Of a DNA stretch of 38,877 bases, positions 14,020 through 21,413 are shown piece after piece (within the stretch, counting starts at the first letter, position 1; every line of letters starts with the position of its first letter). The translations under genes and the position numbers were made by a program. The notes under the pieces are model-generated. The model searched no databases. It was given only the letters and a program-made list of their open reading frames with translations, and was not told where the DNA came from. This DNA comes from Candidatus Methylomirabilota bacterium (GTDB taxonomy: Bacteria; Methylomirabilota; Methylomirabilia; Rokubacteriales; CSP1-6): assembly GCA_035936835.1 (NCBI GenBank), contig DASYVT010000092.1:1-38877 (forward strand). The letters run 5' to 3'.

Positions 14020-15309
14020 ATGCCCGACTTCCTCCAGTTCGGCTTCATGCAGCGCGCGTTCGTGGCGGGCGCCGTCATGGCCGTGGTCTGCCCGCTGATC
14101 GGCGTCTTCCTCGTGCCGCGTCGGCTCTCCCTGATTGCGGACACGCTGGCGCACGTCGCGCTGGCGGGCGTGGCGCTCGGGCTCCTCGTGGGCGCCTCGC
14201 CGGTCCTTGGCGCCCTCGTCGTGACCGTGGCCGGCGCGCTCGGCATGGAGCGGCTCCGATCCCGCGGGGCGCTCCAGGGGGACGCGGCGCTGGCGGTCTT
14301 CCTCTCCGGCGGCTTCGCGCTGGCCGTGGTGCTGATCAGCCTCGCGCGCGGTTTCAACGCCGATCTCTTCGCCATCCTCTTCGGCAGCATCCTGACGGTC
14401 AGCCCCGCGGACGTCTGGCTCATCCTGGCCTTGGGCGCCGTGGTGGTGACGACCATCCTGCTCTCCTACCGGCAACTCTTCGCCATCACGCTCAACGAGG
14501 ACCTGGCGCGGACGAGCGGCGTCCCGGTCACCGCGCTCAACATGCTGCTGACCGTGCTGACCGCGCTCACCACCGTGGTCGCCATGCGCATGGTGGGCGT
14601 CCTGCTCGTCAGCGCCATGATCGTGATTCCGACGCTCACGGGCTTCGCCCTCGGCCGGAGCTTCCGCCGCGCGACGGCCCTGGCCATCGCGATGGCGCTC
14701 GCGTCAGTCGGAATCGGCCTCACCGCCGCCTACTACCTGCGCCTGGCCGCCGGCGGCGCCGTGGTGCTGACGGCGCTCCTGCTCTTCGCATTGGCGTCGC
14801 TCGCCCGGCGCGTGCCGTGGGGCCCACGCGCGCGCCTCGCCGCCATCACGCTGCTCTGCCTGTCCGTCGCCGGGGGCGCCTCGGCGCAGGACGGCGAGTG
14901 CAAGCGCTGGCGCGCGGCCTTCGCGTCCATGCCGATCCGCATGGTGACAGTCCAAATGGGCGCCAAGACCGTCGCCATCCGGGTGAAGGTGGCCGAGAAT
15001 TCCGAGCAGGCGGCGGCCGGCTTCCAGTGCTCGACTCCGCAGGAGATCCAGAACACGCTCATCCTTTTCGACTTCGGCCGCGAGATCAACACCCAGTTCC
15101 ACATGCAGAACGTCCCGGCCGCCCTCGACATCGCCTTCGTGAAAGCGAACGGCACCATCTTCTCCATCCTCAAGATGGACCCGAGCCCCACCGCGCTGTA
15201 CGGCCCGATGGGCGACTTCCGCTTCGCGCTCGAGGCCCGGGCGGGCTTCTACGAGAGCCAGGGCGTCCGCCAGGGAGAAGCGCGCCTGCTGGTCCCGGCC
15301 GCCAAATAG
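14020..15309 (+). CDS. ZnuB-like permease fused to an exported DUF192 domain
   Basis: The 429-residue product joins two units. Residues 1 to about 262 are a typical eight-helix ABC-3 zinc permease (LSLIADTLAHVALAGVALG near the start, MRMVGVLLVSAMIVIPTLTG later). Residues about 270-288 form a hydrophobic stretch ending Gly-Ala-Ser-Ala-Gln, which looks like a signal peptide that now serves as a ninth helix. Residues about 290-429 are a DUF192 (PF02643) domain, with QFHMQNVPAALDIAFV, then KMDP, then a closing G-E-A-R-L. The frame is continuous. An in-frame GTG at 14812 could be a second start, but no ribosome site precedes it, so a true fusion is favoured. DUF192 would face the periplasm. Confidence 0.86.
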   Translation: MPDFLQFGFMQRAFVAGAVMAVVCPLIGVFLVPRRLSLIADTLAHVALAGVALGLLVGASPVLGALVVTVAGALGMERLRSRGALQGDAALAVFLSGGFALAVVLISLARGFNADLFAILFGSILTVSPADVWLILALGAVVVTTILLSYRQLFAITLNEDLARTSGVPVTALNMLLTVLTALTTVVAMRMVGVLLVSAMIVIPTLTGFALGRSFRRATALAIAMALASVGIGLTAAYYLRLAAGGAVVLTALLLFALASLARRVPWGPRARLAAITLLCLSVAGGASAQDGECKRWRAAFASMPIRMVTVQMGAKTVAIRVKVAENSEQAAAGFQCSTPQEIQNTLILFDFGREINTQFHMQNVPAALDIAFVKANGTIFSILKMDPSPTALYGPMGDFRFALEARAGFYESQGVRQGEARLLVPAAK

Positions 15310-15312
15310 GCC

Positions 15313-16203
15313 GTGCACCACCGCCACACGCATGCCTCGCGTCACAAGCATCGCCTCTGGGTGGTCTTCGCGCTCAGCGCGACTTTCATGGTGGTGCAGG
15401 TCGGGGTCGGCTGGTGGGCGAACTCGCTCGCGCTCCTCGCCGACGCGGCCCACCTCTTCGTCGACGCGGCGGGGGTGGGGTTCTCGCTCCTCGCCGTCTG
15501 GTTCGCCGAGAAGCCGGCGACGGCGGAGAAGACGTACGGGTACTACCGCGTCGAGATCCTGGCGGCTCTCGTCAACGGTGTCGTCCTCTGCGTGCTGGCC
15601 ATCGCCATCCTGGTCGAGGCGTGGGATCGCCTGCGGGTGCGCCACGAAGTCTCGGCGGGGCCCGTGCTTGTGGTCGCGGTGGCGGCGCTCGGCGTCAACC
15701 TGCTGGCGGCGTGGCTGCTGCACGCCGGCGCCGGCGAGAGCCTGAACGTGCGCGGGGCCTACCTCGAGGTGCTGGGCGACGCGCTCTCCTCAGGGGCGGT
15801 AATCGTGGCGGCGGCGGTGATCCTGGTCACGGGCTGGACCGCGGCGGACGCTCTCGCGAGCGCCGCCATCGGCCTCCTGATCCTGCCGCGCACGTTCGCG
15901 CTGCTCAGGCAGGCGGTCAACGTGCTGCTCGAGGGCGTGCCGGCCCACCTCGACCTGGCGGAGATCGAAACGGCGCTCCGCAGCGCCCAGGGAGTCAAGC
16001 GGGTGCACGATCTCCACGTGTGGACGCTCACGTCGGGGCGCGAGGCCATGAGCGCCCACGTTGAGGTGGAGGCGGGGACGCCCGCGGACCGGATCCTGGA
16101 CGAGCTGCACGTGGTGCTCCACTCCCGCTTCGGCATCGATCACACCACCATCCAGATCGAAACCGAAGCGCCGTCGCTCCTCCAGATCACCCCGCGCTCA
16201 TAG
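15313..16203 (+). CDS. Cation diffusion facilitator (zinc-type exporter)
   Basis: This 296-residue CDF-family protein starts at GTG 15313, three bases after the preceding stop. It has a His-rich cytoplasmic N-terminus (MHHRHTHASRHKH), six helices and a C-terminal ferredoxin-like domain with KRVHDLHVWTLTSG. The helix 2 site DAAHLFVDA has the expected acidic residues. In helix 5 the usual His-x3-Asp is Glu-x3-Asp (YLEVLGDALSS), which may alter selectivity. It exports divalent metal in exchange for protons. Its place at the end of an uptake operon is unusual. Only six bases separate its stop from the convergent methyltransferase gene. Confidence 0.9.
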   Translation: MHHRHTHASRHKHRLWVVFALSATFMVVQVGVGWWANSLALLADAAHLFVDAAGVGFSLLAVWFAEKPATAEKTYGYYRVEILAALVNGVVLCVLAIAILVEAWDRLRVRHEVSAGPVLVVAVAALGVNLLAAWLLHAGAGESLNVRGAYLEVLGDALSSGAVIVAAAVILVTGWTAADALASAAIGLLILPRTFALLRQAVNVLLEGVPAHLDLAEIETALRSAQGVKRVHDLHVWTLTSGREAMSAHVEVEAGTPADRILDELHVVLHSRFGIDHTTIQIETEAPSLLQITPRS

Positions 16204-16209
16204 CCCCTC

Positions 16210-16956
16210 TCACCGGCTGGCGCAGATCTCGGCCGCAATCACCCGGGGGTCCTTGCATCGAGCATTGCTCGTGGCCCGCAAGATCGTGACCTCCCGAAAT
16301 CCTTGCTCTCGAAACTCGTCCAGGAAGGCACCGCCTTCCTTGGCCCCGGCAATTCAGGCAAACCACTCGGCTTCGGTGAACGTGCCCGATGTGGTCACGG
16401 CCTCCTGCGCGATGAGCTCTGCAGCATAGACGACGCCACCAGGCCGCACCACCCTCGCGAGCTCCCGAAAGATCTGGGTGCGGGCCGGGTTCAGGTTGAA
16501 GATGCCGTTGACGAGCGCCACGTCAATCGACCCGGGCTCCAGCGGGAGGTGCTCCGCATCTCCGCGACAAAAGGTCACGTTGATCCCGAGTGCGGCCGCG
16601 GCCTGTCCCGCCCTGGTCAGCATGGAGTCGCTGAAGTCGATCCCGATCACCCGGCCGGTCGGTCCCACCCGCCGCGCCGCAATCAGGCTGTCGAGGCCTG
16701 CCCCACAGCCGAGGTCAAGTACCCGGGCGCCGGGCGGGAGAGAGGCGAAGACGGCCACGTTGGAGACCCCGGCAAAGGCCTCGACCGCCATGGCCGGCAA
16801 GCTGTCCAGAAGTTCGGATGGGTATCCGAGTCGCTCGGCTAGGACTCGTCCAACGGGGAAGGCGTGCTTTTCCTCGGGCCGTGCCGCGGCTGCGGAATAG
16901 GCCCGCTGGACGGCGCTTCGCAACTGCAGGCCCCGATCAGCGGGAAGTCGGACCAA
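16210..16956 (-). CDS. ArsM-like SAM methyltransferase, probable selenoprotein (Sec at in-frame TGA)
   Basis: The gene reads from TTG 16956 (AGGGGGG site seven bases upstream) for 200 codons to a TGA at 16356-16354, then stays open for 47 more codons to TGA 16212-16210. The first part is a class I SAM methyltransferase with motif I VLDLGCGAGLDS (about 79-90), GIDFSDSML, and VNGIFNLNP. The frame after the TGA reads IAGAKEGGAFLDEFREQGFR and on, which is the normal closing region of this fold. The TGA follows TEAEWFA, where ArsM-type arsenite methyltransferases carry a conserved substrate-binding Cys before a small-residue-Gly-Ala segment. Translation as selenocysteine at 201 gives 248 residues. 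A SECIS-like hairpin follows. The substrate could be arsenite or another thiophilic metalloid. Confidence 0.82.
16322..16340 (-). promoter_or_regulatory. Bacterial SECIS-like hairpin downstream of the in-frame TGA
   Basis: On the minus strand AGGAAGGC (16340-16333), loop GGT (16332-16330) and GCCTTCCT (16329-16322) form a perfect eight-base-pair stem with a three-base loop beginning with G. The loop starts 22 bases after the TGA. As I recall it, the bacterial SECIS model asks for a 3-14 base loop with a G in its first two positions, a stem of 4-16 pairs and a loop 16-37 bases after the UGA; all are met. It lies inside the coding sequence, as bacterial SECIS elements do. Confidence 0.72.
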
Positions 16957-17016
16957 AGGGCCACCCCCCTATACATCCAAAACGGCGGCGAGCCCAGGAA
17001 CAGGCTATCGTCGATA

Positions 17017-17045
17017 ACGATACATTGGTCTGTCTGTAATGGCAA
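17017..17045 (-). promoter_or_regulatory. Candidate promoter of the selenoprotein methyltransferase
   Basis: On the minus strand TTGCCA (17045-17040) is followed after 17 bases by TATCGT (17022-17017). Transcription would start near 17010, about 54 bases before TTG 16956. The -10 lies in a small interrupted dyad (TATCG...CGATA at 17006-17022) that could be an operator for a metalloid-responsive repressor, which is speculation. Confidence 0.45.
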
Positions 17046-17069
17046 CCCCTATATCTCGGATACTGCGAA

Positions 17070-17483
17070 CTACCACCAACCCCGCCACCAGACAAAGAAA
17101 CCGGTGATCACGAGCAGTGCCGCGAGGTAGATCCACCAGCTCTCGTACCAGGTCGTGACCTCGAGCCGCTCCCGATCCTCGTCCCAGCGCAGGCCTTCGC
17201 GCCAGCCCGGCTCGCCGCGATAATACTGGTGAAAGGCCTGGGTCACCCGCGCGAGCGGCAGCGCCGTCTCGGCGCTCCGGTAGCGATGCTCGAGTGAGCC
17301 GTCCTGGTAGACGAGCGTGAAGCCCGTCGCGGCGCTGCCGGTGGCCTGGAGATACGTCGCCTCCTCACGTGCCAACGTCGCGACGAGGTTACGCTTCCCG
17401 TCGAGGCCGGCCAGCACCTTGCCGATGGTGCCGCCGTCGGGGGCGTCGTAGGCGTAGTCGAGGGTGCTGAGCGTGAAGGGCAT
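17070..17483 (-). CDS. Tail-anchored protein of unknown function
   Basis: The 137-residue product starts at ATG 17483, which shares a base with the stop of the upstream acyl-CoA dehydrogenase (TGATG), so the pair is coupled. The soluble part (residues 1 to about 112) is polar, with a YQDGSLEHRYRSAET segment and mixed alpha/beta character. A single hydrophobic span near the C-terminus is rich in Trp (WWIYLAALLVITGFFVWW). This arrangement suggests a C-terminally anchored cytoplasmic protein. I do not recognise the family. It may tether or modulate the dehydrogenase. An upstream in-frame extension would overlap the dehydrogenase gene and is not favoured. Confidence 0.72.
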   Translation of the reverse strand: MPFTLSTLDYAYDAPDGGTIGKVLAGLDGKRNLVATLAREEATYLQATGSAATGFTLVYQDGSLEHRYRSAETALPLARVTQAFHQYYRGEPGWREGLRWDEDRERLEVTTWYESWWIYLAALLVITGFFVWWRGWW

Positions 17484-18646
17484 CAGTACGAGCGGGGCAG
17501 GCCCAGGACGTGCTCGCTGAGATAGTTCAGCGCCATCTCCTGAGAGATGGGCGCGATCTTGTAGAGGCGGATCTCGCGCCACAGGCGCTCGACGTAGAAC
17601 TCCTTGGCGTAGCCGTAGCCGCCGAAGGTCTGGAGCGCGGCGTCGCAGGCCTGGAAGCCCGCCTCAGCCGCGAGCAGCTTGGCCGCATTGGCCTCGCGGC
17701 CGCAGGGCCGGCCCGTGTCGAAGAGCCACGCGGCCTTGAGGCACATCAGCTCGGCGGCGTCGAGCTGGGCCATCGCCAGGGCCAGCGGATGGGCGATCGC
17801 CTGGTTCTTGCCGATGGGCCGGTCGAAGACGATGCGCTCCTTGGCGTACTGGACGGCGCGCTCGAGGGCCGCCCGCCCGATGCCGACGGCCTCGATGCCG
17901 ACCACGATGCGCTCCGGATTGAGCGAGTCGATCAAGTGGTAGAAGCCGTCGCCCACCGTTCCGACGACATCGACCTCGGGCACTTCCATGTTGTCGATGA
18001 AGATCTCGTTGGAGTCCACGGCCGCCCGCCCGAGCTTTTCGATCTCGCGAACCGTGATCGCCTTGCGATTGAACTCGGTGAAGAACAGCGTCATGCCCTT
18101 CAGCGGCTTGGCGGGGTCGCGGTCGCTGGTGCGGGTGAGGAGCAGGATGCGGTTGGCGTGCTGGGCGTTGGTGGTCCAGACCTTGCGGCCGTTGACGATC
18201 CAGCGATCGCCCTTCTTCTCGGCGCGCGTCTGGATGCGGGAGGTGTCGGTGCCCGAGTTCGGCTCGGTGACGCCGAAGGACATGATGGTCTCGCCCGTCA
18301 CGATCTTCGGCAGCTCGCGGCGCTTCAGCTCCTCCGTGCCGTAGCGCACCACCGGCTCGGGCGGAAAGCAGTAGAAGTGAATGGGCGAGGCGCCGGAGGT
18401 GCCGGCGCCCGACGCGCAGATCTCGTGGAGCATGATGGCGGCCTCGGTGACGCCGAGCCCGGCGCCTCCGTAAACCTCGGGGATCATGAGGCCGAGCCAG
18501 CCGTTGTCCGCGAAGGCCTTCACGAACTCGTCCGGGTACTCGTGCTTCCGGTCCTTCTCGAGCCAGTAGTCCAGCGAGAAGTTCCGCGCCAGCGCGGCGA
18601 CCTCCTTGCGGATCAGCTCCTGCTGCTCGGTGAGCGCGAAGTCCAT
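17483..18646 (-). CDS. Acyl-CoA dehydrogenase
   Basis: This 387-residue FAD enzyme has the full acyl-CoA dehydrogenase fold: an N-terminal helical domain with LGLMIPEVYGGAGLG, the FAD/substrate segment MSFGVTEPNSGTDTS, the middle beta domain with KVWTTNAQHANRIL, and the C-terminal helices with QTFGGYGYAKEF. It would oxidise an acyl-CoA to a 2-enoyl-CoA and pass electrons to ETF. The position of the usual catalytic Glu near the end (MCAD Glu376) reads Ala-Pro-Ile-Ser, so the base may instead be the Glu in NPERIV, as in isovaleryl-CoA dehydrogenase, or the activity may be altered. A GGAGG site precedes ATG 18646. Confidence 0.92.
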   Translation of the reverse strand: MDFALTEQQELIRKEVAALARNFSLDYWLEKDRKHEYPDEFVKAFADNGWLGLMIPEVYGGAGLGVTEAAIMLHEICASGAGTSGASPIHFYCFPPEPVVRYGTEELKRRELPKIVTGETIMSFGVTEPNSGTDTSRIQTRAEKKGDRWIVNGRKVWTTNAQHANRILLLTRTSDRDPAKPLKGMTLFFTEFNRKAITVREIEKLGRAAVDSNEIFIDNMEVPEVDVVGTVGDGFYHLIDSLNPERIVVGIEAVGIGRAALERAVQYAKERIVFDRPIGKNQAIAHPLALAMAQLDAAELMCLKAAWLFDTGRPCGREANAAKLLAAEAGFQACDAALQTFGGYGYAKEFYVERLWREIRLYKIAPISQEMALNYLSEHVLGLPRSY

Positions 18647-18679
18647 CGTGGCCTCCCTGTGCGTCTAACGGCTGGCGGA

Positions 18680-18688
18680 AGAATAGCA
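18680..18688 (-). promoter_or_regulatory. Extended -10 promoter of the acyl-CoA dehydrogenase gene
   Basis: The minus strand reads TGCTATTCT at 18688-18680, an extended -10 (TGnTATTCT) that can work without a -35. It would give a leader of roughly 25-30 bases containing the GGAGG site. It lies back to back with the DtxR gene promoter, so the two may interfere or be co-regulated. Confidence 0.45.
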
Positions 18689-18693
18689 CGGAC

Positions 18694-18723
18694 TTGCTCG
18701 CGCGAGAGCCCCGGGGGTATCCT
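18694..18723 (+). promoter_or_regulatory. Leaderless promoter of the DtxR-type regulator
   Basis: TTGCTC (18694-18699), an 18-base spacer and TATCCT (18718-18723) are followed by exactly six bases and then GTG 18730. The transcript would therefore begin on or beside the start codon. No Shine-Dalgarno site is present, which supports the leaderless reading and the choice of start. Confidence 0.5.
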
Positions 18724-18729
18724 CAAGGC

Positions 18730-19452
18730 GTGGAAACCACCCACGCCATCCAGGACTACCTGGGCGCCATCTACGATCTGGCCGGCAGCGACAAGCCGGT
18801 GATCGGCGCGCGACTCGCGCGGCACATGCACCTCTCGGCGCCCTCCATCACCGAGGCGCTCCGGCGCATGCAGCGCGAAGGCTACGTCAAGGTCGCGAGC
18901 AAGAAGGAGATCCGCCTCACCTCCAAGGGTCTCGACATGGCGCGCATCATGGCGCGGCGCCACCGCCTGCTCGAGCGCTGGCTGACCGATGTCCTCGGGC
19001 TCGACTGGTCGCGCGCCCACGACGAGGCGCACCGGCTCGAGCACGCGCTCTCCCCTGTCGTCGAGGAGCGCCTGGCCGAGATGCTCGGCATGCCCTCGAC
19101 CTGCCCGCACGGCAACCCCATCCCGGGCATGCCCCAGCCCGAGGCGCACAACCCGATCCCGCTCTCGCAGGCGACGAAGGGCCAGGCGCTCGTGGTGGAG
19201 CGCATCACCGAGGAGGCCGAGGCCGACCGCCAGCTGCTCAACTTCCTGTGGGAGAGCGGCGTCCGGCCGGGCAGCCGGCTGACCGTGTCCGAGGTGGCGC
19301 CCTACGCCGGCACCATCTCCGTGCTGCTCGACGGGCGGACGGTCACGATGGGGCTCGCCGCCTCGCACAAGATCTGGGTCTACGACCCGCAGCAGCTCAC
19401 GCCCCTCCGCAAGCCCGCGCGCGCCCGGGCGGCGCGCAAGACCGCCGGGTAG
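18730..19452 (+). CDS. DtxR/MntR-family metal-dependent regulator
   Basis: The 240-residue protein has an N-terminal winged helix (residues about 5-65, with SAPSITEALRRMQREGYV as recognition region), a dimerisation/metal domain and a C-terminal FeoA/SH3-like domain (about 150-225). Ligand positions of the DtxR type are visible as RRHRLLERWL and DEAHRLEHALS; the Cys102 of DtxR is His here, while the MntR-like Asp near residue 9 is present and the MntR Glu11 is not. It should repress metal-uptake genes when Fe or Mn is bound. No uptake gene is adjacent, but the zinc-type operon lies 2.5 kb away. The start is supported by the leaderless promoter. Confidence 0.88.
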   Translation: METTHAIQDYLGAIYDLAGSDKPVIGARLARHMHLSAPSITEALRRMQREGYVKVASKKEIRLTSKGLDMARIMARRHRLLERWLTDVLGLDWSRAHDEAHRLEHALSPVVEERLAEMLGMPSTCPHGNPIPGMPQPEAHNPIPLSQATKGQALVVERITEEAEADRQLLNFLWESGVRPGSRLTVSEVAPYAGTISVLLDGRTVTMGLAASHKIWVYDPQQLTPLRKPARARAARKTAG

Positions 19453-20208
19453 ATGGCCGTCAAGGGGCTGTACGCGCTCCAGAACGGCTTCCTGGGGTTC
19501 GAGAAGACCGGCCTCTTCTTCGGCGAGCGATCGGCCGAGAAGGTCCGCATCCCCGTCTCCTGCTATCTCGTCCGCACGGGGGACACGACGATCCTCTTCG
19601 ACACGGGCGTCTCCCCCCGCGCCGTGCCGGGGCTCCTGCGCACCGATCCCATGGCGGGCTTCACGGAGGCCGACCTCCTCGTCCACCGTCTGGATTCAAT
19701 CGGGCTCGAGCCCAAGGACGTGGACCTGGTCGTGCTCTCGCACCTGCACTACGACCACGCCGGCGGCGCCTTCCTCTTCCAGAACTCGGAGCTGGCCGTC
19801 CAGCAGGACGAGTACGCGTACGCGAACTACCCCGCGGGCTTCTTCGCGGGCTTCTACTACAAGAAGAACTTCGACCTGCCCGGCTATCGCTGGCGGCTGC
19901 TCGACGGCGACGCGGAGATCGTGCCCGGCGTGACGGCGCTGCGGAGCGACGGCCACACGCCGGGGCACCAGTCCCTGCTGGTCGAGCTGCCGGAGACGGG
20001 CCCGGTGATCCTAGCGGGCGACTGCTGCTACTGGCAGGAATCGATCGACAAGGAGATTCCGCCCGGAGTCGTGTGGGATCCGACGCGGGCTATGCATTCG
20101 ATCAAGCGGCTCAAGACGGTCGCCCGGCTCATGGGCGGCCGCATCTTCCCGAGCCACGACCCGGTGTTCTGGGCGTCCGCCGTCAAGGCGCCCGACGCCT
20201 ACAGGTAG
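19453..20208 (+). CDS. Metallo-beta-lactamase-fold hydrolase (AHL-lactonase-like)
   Basis: The 251-residue enzyme begins at the base after the regulator's stop. It has the full dinuclear metal set of the AiiA/AttM lactonase group: HLHYDH (His97, His99, Asp101, His102), the SDGHTPGHQS His, the Asp of AGDCCYW and the late SHDP His. Family members hydrolyse lactones, including N-acyl-homoserine lactones, but many act on other esters, so quorum quenching is only a possibility. No signal peptide is present. It is followed 14 bases later by a CoA-transferase, which suggests a catabolic role on a lactone or ester that yields an acid for CoA activation. Confidence 0.87.
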   Translation: MAVKGLYALQNGFLGFEKTGLFFGERSAEKVRIPVSCYLVRTGDTTILFDTGVSPRAVPGLLRTDPMAGFTEADLLVHRLDSIGLEPKDVDLVVLSHLHYDHAGGAFLFQNSELAVQQDEYAYANYPAGFFAGFYYKKNFDLPGYRWRLLDGDAEIVPGVTALRSDGHTPGHQSLLVELPETGPVILAGDCCYWQESIDKEIPPGVVWDPTRAMHSIKRLKTVARLMGGRIFPSHDPVFWASAVKAPDAYR

Positions 20209-20222
20209 GCAAGGAGAGACCG

Positions 20223-21413
20223 ATGGGAGTCCTCGACGGCATCAAGATCCTGGAACTCGCCCGCGTGCCGCCGGCCGAGCTGCCCGGCATGATGTTCGCG
20301 GACATGGGCGCCGACGTCCTCAAGATCGAGACGCCGTCCGAGACGCAGGAGGACCCCGACTGGCAGCGGCGCTCGGCCTTCGTCTACGTCAACCGCAATA
20401 AGCGCTCGCTGGCGCTCAACATGAAGGCGCCCGAGGGTCAGGCGCTCTTCAAGAAGCTCGCGGCGGGTGCTGACGTGGTCATCGAGGGATTCCGCCCGGG
20501 CGTGATGAAGCGGCTCGGCGCCGACTACGAGGCGATCCGCGCGATCAACCCGCGCATCGTCTACTGCTCCCTCTCGGGTTTCGGCCAGAACGGCCCCTAC
20601 CGCGACTACCCGGCGCACGACATGAACTACCTCTCGCTGGCCGGCATCCTCGCGCTGATCGGCGAGCCCGACCGCAAGCCCGCGATCCCGCTCAACCTCG
20701 TCGCCGACTACGCGGGCGCGAGCATGCACGGCGCGCTCGGCGTCATGTACGCCCTCTTCGCCCGCGAGCGCACAGGCAAGGGCCAGCACGTGGACGTCTC
20801 CTATCTCGACACGTCGGTCGCGCTCCTGGCCGCCACGCCGAACATGCGCTTCTTCTTCAGCGACGGCCTGGCGCCCAAGCGCGGCGAGGGCTTCCTCGGC
20901 GGCTCGTATCCCTACTACGCGATCTACGAGACCAAGGACGGCAAGCTCCTCACCATCGGCTGCACCGAGCCCTGGCTGTGGGAGAACTTCTGCAAGGCGA
21001 TAGGCCGCCCCGACTTCGTGCGCTTCGCGCGCAAGCACGACCAGTTCGTCCGCGCGGCCAACGCGGAGGAGGTCAAGGCGCGCGAAGAGATCGAGGCCAT
21101 CATTCGCACGAAGAACCGCGACGAGTGGTACGAGCTCCTCGTCAAGGCCGACGTCTGCGTGGGCAAGGTCTACGACCCCGAGGAGATGGTCGCCGACCCG
21201 CAGGTGCAGGCCCGCGACATGGTCGTCGAGGTCAAGCACCCGACCCTCGGCACCATCAAGGAGTTCGGCATCCCCATCAAGCTGTCGGCGACGCCCGGCA
21301 CCGTGCGCACCGCGGCGCCGCACGCCGGCGAGCACACCGAAGCCGTCCTGCACGAGCTTGGGCTGACCGCCGAGGACATCAAGGCGCTGCGGGAGAAGAA
21401 GATCGTTTCCTGA
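20223..21413 (+). CDS. CaiB/BaiF family (class III) CoA-transferase
   Basis: This 396-residue protein is a class III CoA-transferase moving CoA between carboxylic acids. The N-terminal MGVLDGIKILELARV, the FADMGADVLKIE strand, the GFGQNGPYRDYPAHD loop and the RTGKGQHVDVSYLD segment are all typical. The catalytic Asp that forms the aspartyl-CoA intermediate is most likely Asp162 in LVADYAGAS. An AAGGAGAG site precedes ATG 20223. It forms a probable operon with the lactonase-like gene. Its TGA directly abuts the reversed stop of the convergent kimA gene (TGATCA), leaving no space for a terminator. Confidence 0.92.
   Translation: MGVLDGIKILELARVPPAELPGMMFADMGADVLKIETPSETQEDPDWQRRSAFVYVNRNKRSLALNMKAPEGQALFKKLAAGADVVIEGFRPGVMKRLGADYEAIRAINPRIVYCSLSGFGQNGPYRDYPAHDMNYLSLAGILALIGEPDRKPAIPLNLVADYAGASMHGALGVMYALFARERTGKGQHVDVSYLDTSVALLAATPNMRFFFSDGLAPKRGEGFLGGSYPYYAIYETKDGKLLTIGCTEPWLWENFCKAIGRPDFVRFARKHDQFVRAANAEEVKAREEIEAIIRTKNRDEWYELLVKADVCVGKVYDPEEMVADPQVQARDMVVEVKHPTLGTIKEFGIPIKLSATPGTVRTAAPHAGEHTEAVLHELGLTAEDIKALREKKIVS

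Noticed and set aside
14812-15309. DUF192 region as a separate gene starting at GTG 14812
   Set aside because: The frame is continuous with the permease, no ribosome site precedes the GTG, and the former signal peptide can serve as a ninth helix. It remains an alternative.
16354-16356. TGA read as a normal stop or as a point-mutated pseudogene
   Set aside because: Conserved fold sequence continues in frame, the site is the expected Cys position, and a well-placed SECIS-like hairpin follows; a decayed gene would not need the hairpin. A sequencing error cannot be excluded without reads.
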